From Leptospira langatensis (GTDB lineage Bacteria > Spirochaetota > Leptospiria > Leptospirales > Leptospiraceae), in NCBI RefSeq assembly GCF_004770615.1, contig NZ_RQER01000011.1, positions 124,001-188,000 on the forward strand: 64,000 bases of DNA. Reading direction: 5' to 3'. Made by a program: the position numbers and the translations under genes. Shown one piece after another: positions 1 to 7,652 of this stretch. A model generated the notes under the pieces. That model ran no database searches. It saw only the letters and a list, made by a program, of their open reading frames with translations, and was not told the origin of the DNA. Within the stretch, counting starts at the first letter, position 1. Every line of letters starts with the position of its first letter.

Positions 1-369
1 TCCATTCTGATGGCCTGCGGGTTTGCTCTTGCCTTGGGGCCTTGGGTATTTCTGGGAGATTGGTTCTTCTCCGCATTGTTTTCCGGAAAGTATCCAGAAT
101 CCGTTCCGGTCTTCCAATTGCTGTATCCGAATTATTTATTCCAGTTGGTCTTCTCTCCTTTGGGAATGGCGCTCTTTGCTTTAGGGCAACCCAAACTTCT
201 GGCAATGTTAGCTCTTGTAAGGCTTATCTTCGGACTTGTGCTGGATAATTTGCTCATCCCGGAATATGGGACCATGGGTGCGGCGGGAGCATTCTTCTTG
301 GGGCAGATACCTTCTTGGCTATTGCTAAGCGGGTATTTCTTAGCGTACCATAGACCTTCCCAAAAGTGA
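1..369 (+). CDS. Polysaccharide flippase (Wzx/MATE-like), C-terminal fragment
   Basis: The frame is open from the window edge to a TGA at 367-369, so only the last 122 or so residues are seen and the real start lies outside. They form about four hydrophobic helices with short polar loops, ending in a basic tail (YHRPSQK). The pattern, with small residues such as GTMGAAGAFFLGQ between helices, fits the last helices of MATE/MurJ-type exporters that flip lipid-linked sugars across the inner membrane. The next gene starts inside the stop codon (GTGA overlap). The membrane call is firm; the flippase assignment is by pattern only. Confidence 0.6.
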   Translation, partial: SILMACGFALALGPWVFLGDWFFSALFSGKYPESVPVFQLLYPNYLFQLVFSPLGMALFALGQPKLLAMLALVRLIFGLVLDNLLIPEYGTMGAAGAFFLGQIPSWLLLSGYFLAYHRPSQK

Positions 370-1820
370 AGCCGCATATATATAAAAAATTTATAATATT
401 CTTATGCATTGCTTGCTTTGCCTATGAGATAAGCGCAGACTCGTATCCTCAATACCGGCTGGACGATTCGTCTCTCCTGAACGACGGGGTCATAAACGTG
501 AAGTCCCAGGGAAGAAATGCGAATACCAACGACGACTCCAAGAGTTTTTCTTCTCAATCAGGATTCTATACTTCCTTGTATGTTTGGGGAAAGAGTTACT
601 CTCAGAAAGGAGGAGTGAAGGAGGACGAGGCCAGGAAATGGTACGGTAGGGCTTCTTTTAGTCCGGAATTCGGTTGGCAAAAGAAAACGGATCGTTTGGA
701 AACCTTGGTCCTGGTTTCGCCTATCGTGACCTATGCAGAGAAGGACGATACAAGACTGAACACCTACAGATTGAGTGACGGAGAAGCATTGGTCTCTTCT
801 CGCCTGAATTTTTCCCAGTTCCGGTTGAGAGCCGAAGGGGGAAGGGGATTCCAACGTCTGGACAAGAATGGATTCCTATTCGCGAATCTTGCAAATTATG
901 GAGAGATCGGTTGGGAATATCTGCCTTTGAATGTAAGAGGTTCTTTACTGGGCGCCGAATTTCAATCTTCTATCGCATATTCTAACAGAGACAGAACGGA
1001 ATCTCCTTTGAGAATACAAGGAGGAGATCTGGTTTGGGAGCCTAAGCTTCTTCTAAATTCGTTTCGAATATTCCATTACCAGTATTCCGAGCCAAAGCAA
1101 AGCGCACAAAGAGCAGACCTATTCCGGCAAGAGGAACCGTTTCGTCCTTACGGATTTTTCAGATATTCCGGACTGGAATGGGAGTCGGAACCTTTTTGGA
1201 AGGCGAAGATAGAAGGCTCCGCCATCCGAGTAGAAGGAAGAAGAGAGAATGGCACGAATCCATTTTATTCCCAAAATACAAGGCAAAGCTCAAATGCCTG
1301 GCTTGCGACTCTGGGCGCTACTTGGAAAGAAGAAAGCTATTCTATTTTTGTTCGCGCGTTATACGCCACCAAGGATCCGACATTCCATACGGACCAAAAC
1401 TCGAACGGATACGCGAGTATCAAGGGAGATCCGAGAGGATATCTGGCTCCGTTCTCCATTCTTCTATTAAGGGATTGGAACGCTAAACAGGATACGGTTT
1501 TCTCCGGAGTCGATTCGCCTAGAAAACCGATCTATGAGAATTCGGGTCTGCAGTATTACCAAACAGGAGTTTCCAAGGAATGGGGGAAGGGTTGGTCCAC
1601 CACTCTCGGAACTGGTTTAGGAATTTCTTATATAGGAAGAGGCTTGGAGCTGATTGCCGCCGGCGGCTGGAAATCGGAGACAGGCTATTTGGTCGCAGGA
1701 GCTGCATACGCTTGGGTTCGCCCAGGAATGGATGAGTCTGTACTCTTGGATGAGATCCGCAGACCCATCCCCACCAGAGAATATTTTCGTTGGTATGCTT
1801 CCGCAGGGATTAGATTTTAA
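366..1820 (+). CDS. Predicted outer-membrane beta-barrel protein
   Basis: This 484-residue protein starts at a GTG that overlaps the previous stop codon, so translation is probably coupled. Residues 1-24 form a signal peptide (basic start, hydrophobic FIIFLCIACFAY core, ADS-like cleavage region). The rest is rich in aromatic and alternating polar/hydrophobic segments typical of beta strands and ends in ...SAGIRF. A C-terminal Phe is the usual sorting signal for barrels inserted by BamA. No named family is recognised. Position after a flippase gene suggests a cell-envelope role, possibly polysaccharide export, but that is inference. It meets the next gene tail to tail with a 4-base overlap. 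Confidence 0.65.
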   Translation: MKPHIYKKFIIFLCIACFAYEISADSYPQYRLDDSSLLNDGVINVKSQGRNANTNDDSKSFSSQSGFYTSLYVWGKSYSQKGGVKEDEARKWYGRASFSPEFGWQKKTDRLETLVLVSPIVTYAEKDDTRLNTYRLSDGEALVSSRLNFSQFRLRAEGGRGFQRLDKNGFLFANLANYGEIGWEYLPLNVRGSLLGAEFQSSIAYSNRDRTESPLRIQGGDLVWEPKLLLNSFRIFHYQYSEPKQSAQRADLFRQEEPFRPYGFFRYSGLEWESEPFWKAKIEGSAIRVEGRRENGTNPFYSQNTRQSSNAWLATLGATWKEESYSIFVRALYATKDPTFHTDQNSNGYASIKGDPRGYLAPFSILLLRDWNAKQDTVFSGVDSPRKPIYENSGLQYYQTGVSKEWGKGWSTTLGTGLGISYIGRGLELIAAGGWKSETGYLVAGAAYAWVRPGMDESVLLDEIRRPIPTREYFRWYASAGIRF

Positions 1821-2716
1821 ACAGCGCCTTCTTTCAATGCTTGCAGTTTCTTCGTGAATGTGACCTGGTTTCCCTTATCGTTATAAGAAAGAGAGTCCAC
1901 GTTCATTCTCACCAGGAAGATTCCTCTACCTGAAAGTTGACTAGCGTTCGGATCTTGCACAGGATCGGGGACTCTTGCAGGGTCGAACCCTTCTCCTCCG
2001 TCCTCTAAGACCACTGTGACCCTTGTGTCGTCGTAATCCACTTCTACCTTGATCCATTCGTCTTTTTGTTCGCAGATCTTATCCACATAAGAGAAATAAT
2101 CGTTCTCTTGGAACATCAACTCTTGCTTTTGGTGATAGGTTATATGAGCGCAACCGTGTTCGATCGCATTTCCGATCAATTCATAGAGCGCCACTTTCAA
2201 GGAGAGAAGATCCTCGTTATGCAGACTAGGTAAATGGGCTAGGGACTTTAGGATCAAATGAACGTATTGGTTCAGATTGGCTAACCTTGGGATAAGTGTG
2301 AATTTCTGCCTGGATTCCTTGACCTGGAAGAATCTCTTGTCCACCAAGTCCTTTCCGGAATAAAATAAATTCCTAAATCGTAATAAAGAATAACGGATCG
2401 CCTCCATTCGGAAAGGCTTTAGGAAGAAGTCTACCGCTCCTAAACGTAATGCGTTGATGGAGATCTGGATATCCTGATTCCCAGTGATGACAATAAAAGG
2501 AGTCTCTACACCTTTCTCTCTCAGTTTAGTGATGAACTCGATCCCGTTCATCCTAGGGAGTCGAATATCCGTGATGATCAGATCGAAGGCTTCGGATTCG
2601 GCGAGACTCAGGCCCTGCTCGGCGGTGCCGGCGAGCACTAACTGGTATTCGCTTCCGAAGATTTCTTGGAATAGATCGCGTATGACTTCTTCGTCGTCGA
2701 CGAATAGGATTTTCAT
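1817..2716 (-). CDS. Response regulator with receiver and HATPase (anti-sigma-like) domains
   Basis: The N-terminal 120 residues are a CheY-like receiver: acidic DDEE near residue 7, phospho-acceptor Asp in LIITDIRLPRMNG and Lys in FFLKPF. The C-terminal part has HATPase_c features: ALYELIGNAIEHG (N box with Glu and Asn) and a Gly-rich GRGIFLVRM box, as in RsbW/SpoIIAB-type serine kinases. Such fusions usually act in partner switching or as phosphorylation-controlled kinases in the cytoplasm. No sensor kinase or anti-sigma antagonist lies next to it, so the input is unknown. The start ATG at 2716 places the receiver at the expected distance. Confidence 0.85.
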   Translation of the reverse strand: MKILFVDDEEVIRDLFQEIFGSEYQLVLAGTAEQGLSLAESEAFDLIITDIRLPRMNGIEFITKLREKGVETPFIVITGNQDIQISINALRLGAVDFFLKPFRMEAIRYSLLRFRNLFYSGKDLVDKRFFQVKESRQKFTLIPRLANLNQYVHLILKSLAHLPSLHNEDLLSLKVALYELIGNAIEHGCAHITYHQKQELMFQENDYFSYVDKICEQKDEWIKVEVDYDDTRVTVVLEDGGEGFDPARVPDPVQDPNASQLSGRGIFLVRMNVDSLSYNDKGNQVTFTKKLQALKEGAV

Positions 2717-2816
2717 AACAAATTCCTAATTCAGGACTTTCGCCTGGCGATACGTCCCGAAACGTTTAATGGAAACATAAGAAAAACCAGAAAAGCAAAA
2801 CCAGTCAAGGATTTTG

Positions 2817-4184
2817 TCAGCGTATATTGTCCAAGGAATCCAGAGAATAAGAGGACTTTATCTTCTCATCCAGAGCCTTGAGTTCCGATTTATCGAAGAC
2901 TGCTAATTTATTTCCAGAGAACCGGAAGACCAAAAAATTCTCCTTATTCTCGGAAATGGCTGCTTTTAGGCCTTCCACAGAGTCTACAGTCTTGTCGTTG
3001 ACCGATTCCAGGATCAGATCTTGGAATTCCTGGTAAGCCTTATTCTTCTCATCCGGAAAGGTCCTAGAGAGAAGAACGATCCGATTCTTTTCCGGGTGCA
3101 TTTTGCGAGAAAAACTTTCCGCTAAGTATACTAACTTGCGATCGCTCGAAGATTTGTATTTGTCTCCGTATTCTTTCAAATAGGTCCTAGTTAGTTCCGT
3201 AAACAAGAGACCTCCTGAGATCAAATACTTAGGAGCGACTCGATCCGAGCTTTCCGGAATGAGGAAAGCATCCTCGTTATAAGGCTTAAGCGCGTAACGG
3301 ATCTCTCGTTTTCTTCCGTCCCGATAGAGGGTCAACTCCACGGTATCTCCCGAATTTATATAACTCCCATGCTTGGTGAGAAGAAGATCATATAAGACCT
3401 GTTTATGTTTGGAAGCCACGGGAGTTCCGTTCACAGAGATGATCGCATCTCCCGGAAACAGATTATGCATTGGACCGATGCCAGGTAAAACTTCCGAAAC
3501 GACTGCGCCTATCGCACCCTTCGGAAAATAATAATCCTCTTCTGCGGGAGTCAGGGACGCTTCTGCAAAAAAACCTGGATGAGGGAAGGGGGATTGAGAA
3601 GAGAATCTGCTCTGGGAAAATCGTCTGAGAAGTTCCGCTCCACCGTTCCAACTTCCATCTGTGAAACCGCAAACCTTCTTGCCGGCATACAGAAAACTCC
3701 TAGATCCATCCGTGTTCTCTTTCTTAGCAAGCTTAGAGAGAGGAAGAATCGATTTAGAAGATTCTAAACTAGCCCATTCTAAATTTGGAAAGTAAGCAGA
3801 GCAACCGGGACTCGTGCGAGGTTTTTCTTCCAAGACTGCCAATGGAAAAATGCGTTTTGTTCTTCCAATATCTTCAGGAAGGATCAGGATCCCAAGACCG
3901 GTATCCAGATCCACCTTTTGGAAATAGGCCTTTCTTCCCGCAGAATCGTCCGGATGGATCTCTGCGAAAAGAGGGACCTCGCCTGGTTTTAAAAGCGCGA
4001 CCGCAGTTCTTTCGTCCACTCGAATGGCAGGGATCTTTCTTTGGAACGGCACGCCCTTCTGGAAAGGATTATGATGGGAATATTTCCTGAAATGGACAAG
4101 CACTCCGAATTCGGGCTCTCCTTTGGCTTCTAAGTTGGAAAGGCAAAGGTGAGAGAATAAAACAAGAAGAAGGAGCCGTTTCAT
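2817..4184 (-). CDS. PDZ-domain exported protein, likely pseudoprotease paralogue of the upstream HtrA-like protein
   Basis: A signal peptide (MKRLLLLVLFSHLCLS) is followed by a region resembling a trypsin fold but without a GxSGG motif, then a PDZ domain (LPGIGPMHNLFPGDAIISVNG) and a C-terminal domain. The last 130 residues match the same part of the upstream neighbour: both share a GGLLF/GAGLLF entry, a TFPD/IFPD segment, an ILES-N-KT segment and an LV-F-G strand. The two genes overlap by 4 bases (ATGA), implying coupled translation. I infer a duplicated protease that lost catalysis and may act as a partner or substrate adaptor in the periplasm. Confidence 0.7.
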   Translation of the reverse strand: MKRLLLLVLFSHLCLSNLEAKGEPEFGVLVHFRKYSHHNPFQKGVPFQRKIPAIRVDERTAVALLKPGEVPLFAEIHPDDSAGRKAYFQKVDLDTGLGILILPEDIGRTKRIFPLAVLEEKPRTSPGCSAYFPNLEWASLESSKSILPLSKLAKKENTDGSRSFLYAGKKVCGFTDGSWNGGAELLRRFSQSRFSSQSPFPHPGFFAEASLTPAEEDYYFPKGAIGAVVSEVLPGIGPMHNLFPGDAIISVNGTPVASKHKQVLYDLLLTKHGSYINSGDTVELTLYRDGRKREIRYALKPYNEDAFLIPESSDRVAPKYLISGGLLFTELTRTYLKEYGDKYKSSSDRKLVYLAESFSRKMHPEKNRIVLLSRTFPDEKNKAYQEFQDLILESVNDKTVDSVEGLKAAISENKENFLVFRFSGNKLAVFDKSELKALDEKIKSSYSLDSLDNIR

Positions 4185-5659
4185 TTGGATGCCTCCTGAT
4201 ACTCGTCGGACTTGATATCGAATCTTTTTCGAACCCTTGCGTCTATGATCTTGATCGTCTTAGTATCCAATATCAAAGGAAGTCCGACCCCTCTGAATTT
4301 TAAAACTAAGGTGCCGCCCGAATATCTTTTCCAGAGTTCCTTGAAGTCCTCGATATTCTGAGGGGTTTTCCCATTAATGGATTCTAATATTTTAAAACGA
4401 TAATTCATGTATTTTGAATTAAGAGGATCGGGAAAGATCGTAGTCAGGATCAGATCCCGTTCCGTAAATTTGAACAGATCGTCCTGGATAAAATAACTGT
4501 AATGGTATCTAAGAGAGGTTTCCACTCTTTGGCTTTCCTTTCCGAAAAGAGCCCGATTCACAGGTTGAAAGAGTAGCCCGGCCCCCAAGAAATTCCGCAC
4601 CTGTCTGTCCCTGTACAGTTCCAAGGAATCGGTTCGTTTGAGTTCGGCTTGTGTCTTAAAATTCTTTCCGTTCCTATAAAAATACAGAGTGAGTTTTTGG
4701 CCTACGAAACCTGGTTCGATCAGATCCACCACGGTCCTTCCTGTAAATTCCAGGAGGCCTCCCTCATTGTTCAAGTACGCATCGTCGATCTTATAGAGAA
4801 AGTCGTCCGTTTGCAAAACGTCGGAGAAGGAAGAATTCGGATACACCTTATTTACCAGGATCCCTTGCAATCCATCCGGGATCTTTAGGAACTGCTTAAT
4901 CGCCTCGGACGTCCCATTCTGAAAGGTAAATCCAACAAAGGGAAATCCGTCGTACTTCCCGTCCTGTATATCCTTTAGAAAATGTTGAACTACTTCGGGA
5001 GGGATGAGATATGCCGTACTTCCTTGCACCTGGCTCACTTCGAAGATGATCCCGGCAACCTTGCCGTTTTGCAAGGCTGGGCCGCCAGAATAACCGGGAA
5101 GGATATTTGCGCCAACTCGGATCACTTTACGATAATCTAATCCAGTAAATGAATATCGAATACGTTCGATCCGATTCACCAAACCATTTTCGAGAGTAAG
5201 GTTCTCTCCACCTTCCGGATAGCCAAGCATAAGCAAATTACTTCCGAGAGAAGGGGAATCGTCCGCAATATCCAAGGGTTCCACACCCGCAAAGAACTCA
5301 TCATCGTCCACGGAGATCAGTGCCAGATCGCAATCGAAACCTAAAAATTCTACCTTAGCATTATAATACTTACTGCTATTGAAATGCTTTACTTTCAGAT
5401 ATTTGGATTCGGAGATCACATGAGCGTTTGTTAGGATCTTATTCCCAGCGATGATAAAACCGGAGCCTACATCCCTAGAAAGATCTTGGTCTCCGAATTC
5501 CAATGGATCGGTAGGATCGGGATAGATATCGCTTCGAACGATGACGACACTTCCGAGTAAGCTTTTCAGATCCGGATTCGGAGAGCCTTGCGAAAAACTA
5601 GGGTTCGATCCAAGGATCAGGACTAAAAGAAAAAGACGAAGAAGTCTAGATCTATTCAT
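4181..5659 (-). CDS. HtrA/DegP-like trypsin-fold serine protease with PDZ domain
   Basis: The 492-residue protein has a signal peptide (residues 1-23) and a complete catalytic triad by motif: His80 in TNAHVI, Asp111 in DCDLALISV and Ser191 in LPGYSGGPA. Tyr replaces the usual Asn before the Ser. A PDZ domain follows (GILVNKVYPNSSFSDVLQTDD) and then a C-terminal domain shared with the downstream paralogue. Periplasmic quality control is the usual role of the family. It overlaps both neighbours (8 bases upstream, 4 downstream), so three proteins are probably made from one transcript. Confidence 0.85.
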   Translation of the reverse strand: MNRSRLLRLFLLVLILGSNPSFSQGSPNPDLKSLLGSVVIVRSDIYPDPTDPLEFGDQDLSRDVGSGFIIAGNKILTNAHVISESKYLKVKHFNSSKYYNAKVEFLGFDCDLALISVDDDEFFAGVEPLDIADDSPSLGSNLLMLGYPEGGENLTLENGLVNRIERIRYSFTGLDYRKVIRVGANILPGYSGGPALQNGKVAGIIFEVSQVQGSTAYLIPPEVVQHFLKDIQDGKYDGFPFVGFTFQNGTSEAIKQFLKIPDGLQGILVNKVYPNSSFSDVLQTDDFLYKIDDAYLNNEGGLLEFTGRTVVDLIEPGFVGQKLTLYFYRNGKNFKTQAELKRTDSLELYRDRQVRNFLGAGLLFQPVNRALFGKESQRVETSLRYHYSYFIQDDLFKFTERDLILTTIFPDPLNSKYMNYRFKILESINGKTPQNIEDFKELWKRYSGGTLVLKFRGVGLPLILDTKTIKIIDARVRKRFDIKSDEYQEASK

Positions 5660-6545
5660 GGAATAACTCCCCGTCCGACCAAACGATCTTATCCTTTTCG
5701 ATGGACTGTAATTTTAATTTAGCGAGAAACCTGGCGCCTTGTTCCAGACTTTCCAAAGGCTTATCGTCTACTTGCACATTTCCGCCGGCATCCGCCTTGA
5801 TCCGGATCCAAGAATAGGGAGAACTAGGAATGCAACTGGCTTGGAAGGAAAAATACAAAACCTTATCCCAATAGAAGTCGGCATCCTTTCCCAAATACAA
5901 TAAAGGACAAGAAGAATCGAAGAAGATCTCCTTGCCGACGGGAGCAGGACGAGAAGCAGGATGCCTAGCGATGCTTAAGAAATATTGAAGACCAAAATTT
6001 TCGGTAGAAGCCTTATCGTTGATCTTGGATCTTTTATCCTTATTGCTTTCGGAAAATTTTCCGGTGGCAAGACGAAGGGTATCGGAAGAAAAACCCAATT
6101 GCCAGTACACCATCTTACCCGTTTTCACGGGACCTCTTACATGAAAGGAAGAGATCTTGTTCGGATACAATATCTTATCCTTCCCCGCAAAAAAGAATCC
6201 GGGCATTTTTTTGTCCGTGCAATCCAAGGAAAAATACTGAGAACCTTCCAGATCGGGTAAGGACCTAAATTTGCAATCGCCTGTTTGTACCACAGGATGG
6301 GTTTGGAACCACTGCTTTAAGGGTCTTGCATCCTTTTCTTGAGAATATTTCTTCCAGCCACTGACGAAATCAGGATCATTTAAATCGCCAAGAGAAGAAT
6401 CTTGAGAAACAGTTTCCTTCTCCTCCGCTTCCGGATGAAAAAACGGAAAGGAAATGAGAGAAACTGCGGCAAGAAGCCAAAGAATTAAAGGATAACGATA
6501 CACAAGGCGACTCGGTCCGAAAGATTTAAGGATCGGGAAAAACAT
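5652..6545 (-). CDS. Hypothetical membrane-anchored protein, first gene of protease operon
   Basis: No family is recognised. The 297-residue protein has one hydrophobic segment at residues 16-38 (LVYRYPLILWLLAAVSLIS), so it is either cleaved or anchored in the inner membrane with the rest outside. The remainder is mixed alpha/beta with a few Cys (GDCKF, LDCTD, SSCPLLYL, QASCIP) that could form disulfides. Its end overlaps the protease start by 8 bases. Operon position suggests it works with the protease pair, perhaps as membrane anchor or ligand sensor; this is inference only. Confidence 0.55.
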   Translation of the reverse strand: MFFPILKSFGPSRLVYRYPLILWLLAAVSLISFPFFHPEAEEKETVSQDSSLGDLNDPDFVSGWKKYSQEKDARPLKQWFQTHPVVQTGDCKFRSLPDLEGSQYFSLDCTDKKMPGFFFAGKDKILYPNKISSFHVRGPVKTGKMVYWQLGFSSDTLRLATGKFSESNKDKRSKINDKASTENFGLQYFLSIARHPASRPAPVGKEIFFDSSCPLLYLGKDADFYWDKVLYFSFQASCIPSSPYSWIRIKADAGGNVQVDDKPLESLEQGARFLAKLKLQSIEKDKIVWSDGELFHE

Positions 6546-6729
6546 TCTATATTAGTATCGGTTTTCCAAAAACTGGATTTTACAGATCCAGGACTAGAAG
6601 AGGAATTTATGTGGATTCTTTCTCATTATGTCTCGAATTCGCGAGAACACGAAAAAAAAGTTAAACTCTGAAACGGTAGTCTGGAATATGGTTAAAACTA
6701 AGAGTAAAAATATATAACGGTAGCTTATC

Positions 6730-7581
6730 TTGTCTCACTGGAGTTTTCTTAAAACAGACCTGAACGACCAACAGGACTTATACGTCGATTGTCGTTCGCA
6801 AGCGCAGTATCAGGAGTCCACCCTAAAGGGCGCTTACTATTTCCCATTCGTAAAGAAGGCGTTTGCCTCCGATCCCGATTCTTTCAAGAAATTATTAGGA
6901 CCGATCGAAGAGATCCTATCTCTTGCAAAGAAAGAGAACAAGTCCAGGATCATCGTCTTTGACGAAGGAATGGGAATGTTCGCAGCCAGGCTCACTCTTC
7001 TTTTGAGAGCAGCGGGTTTCCAGAATACATTTATCCTAGGCCAACGTTGGCCTGTTGAGAATTCTAAGGAGAAGGGAAGCAGGGAACTGGATATAGGTCC
7101 TTCTGCAAAGGTCAGAAAATTGGAAGGGGTCATAGACAAGGCTTTCTTGGAAAAGAACCTGACCAGACTTCAGATCTTCGATACTCGTACTCCTGAAGAA
7201 TACGACGGCAAACTTCCTCGCCTAACCGCTCCTGAACCGGGAAGTCTCTGTGGACGTTTGCCTGGAGCATTTCTCTGGGATTGGAGAATGCTGTATGACG
7301 CGAACGGAGAACTAGTAGATAAGACTTTCTTTAATAAGAAGTTAAGAGGCTTTCCGTTCATGCCGGAAAGGACCACTGTTATTTACGATTATAACGGAGC
7401 TCGTTCTTCTCTCCTCGCTCTAATGCTCAAAGAAGTAGGATATAACGATGTGAATGTATACGTCGGTTCCTGGTTCGAGTGGAGAAAATCCAATTTGCCT
7501 AAGCAAGCTGTCAGCATTTACGGACAGACCGGTGCAGGAGCTTCCGCCCCTAGAGTCGGTGGCCTGGACAGAAAGGGTTAA
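6730..7581 (+). CDS. Tandem rhodanese-fold protein lacking the catalytic Cys
   Basis: Two rhodanese modules can be followed in 283 residues. The first has VDCRSQAQY and [22 protein letters not shown]; the second has [23 protein letters not shown] and [10 protein letters not shown]. In active thiosulfate or mercaptopyruvate sulfurtransferases the last motif is C-x-x-G-x-R/T; here Asp220 occupies the Cys position. The fold assignment is firm, but sulfurtransferase activity is doubtful. The start is a TTG with a weak Shine-Dalgarno. The direct repeat AACGGTAG at 6671 and 6717 lies in the upstream region. Confidence 0.8.
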   Translation: MSHWSFLKTDLNDQQDLYVDCRSQAQYQESTLKGAYYFPFVKKAFASDPDSFKKLLGPIEEILSLAKKENKSRIIVFDEGMGMFAARLTLLLRAAGFQNTFILGQRWPVENSKEKGSRELDIGPSAKVRKLEGVIDKAFLEKNLTRLQIFDTRTPEEYDGKLPRLTAPEPGSLCGRLPGAFLWDWRMLYDANGELVDKTFFNKKLRGFPFMPERTTVIYDYNGARSSLLALMLKEVGYNDVNVYVGSWFEWRKSNLPKQAVSIYGQTGAGASAPRVGGLDRKG

Positions 7582-7612
7582 AAACTAGAAGACACCACAA
7601 GACATTCTGAAA

Positions 7613-7652
7613 GGATCTCATACAATCTTTCTTAGGAATTTGTATGAGATCC
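7613..7652 (+). promoter_or_regulatory. 12-bp hairpin enclosing the ribosome site and start codon of the GH31 gene
   Basis: GGATCTCATACA (7613-7624) and TGTATGAGATCC (7641-7652) are perfect reverse complements. The 16-base loop holds the Shine-Dalgarno AGGA (7634-7637), and the ATG (7644-7646) is inside the right arm. In RNA this would hide the start codon. Such a structure can act as a thermometer or as a target for a helper RNA or protein; which of these applies is not shown by sequence. Confidence 0.6.

Noticed and set aside
6631..6646. TCTCG/CGAGA inverted repeat between the protease operon and the rhodanese gene
   Set aside because: Arms are only five bases, which is expected by chance in this amount of sequence.
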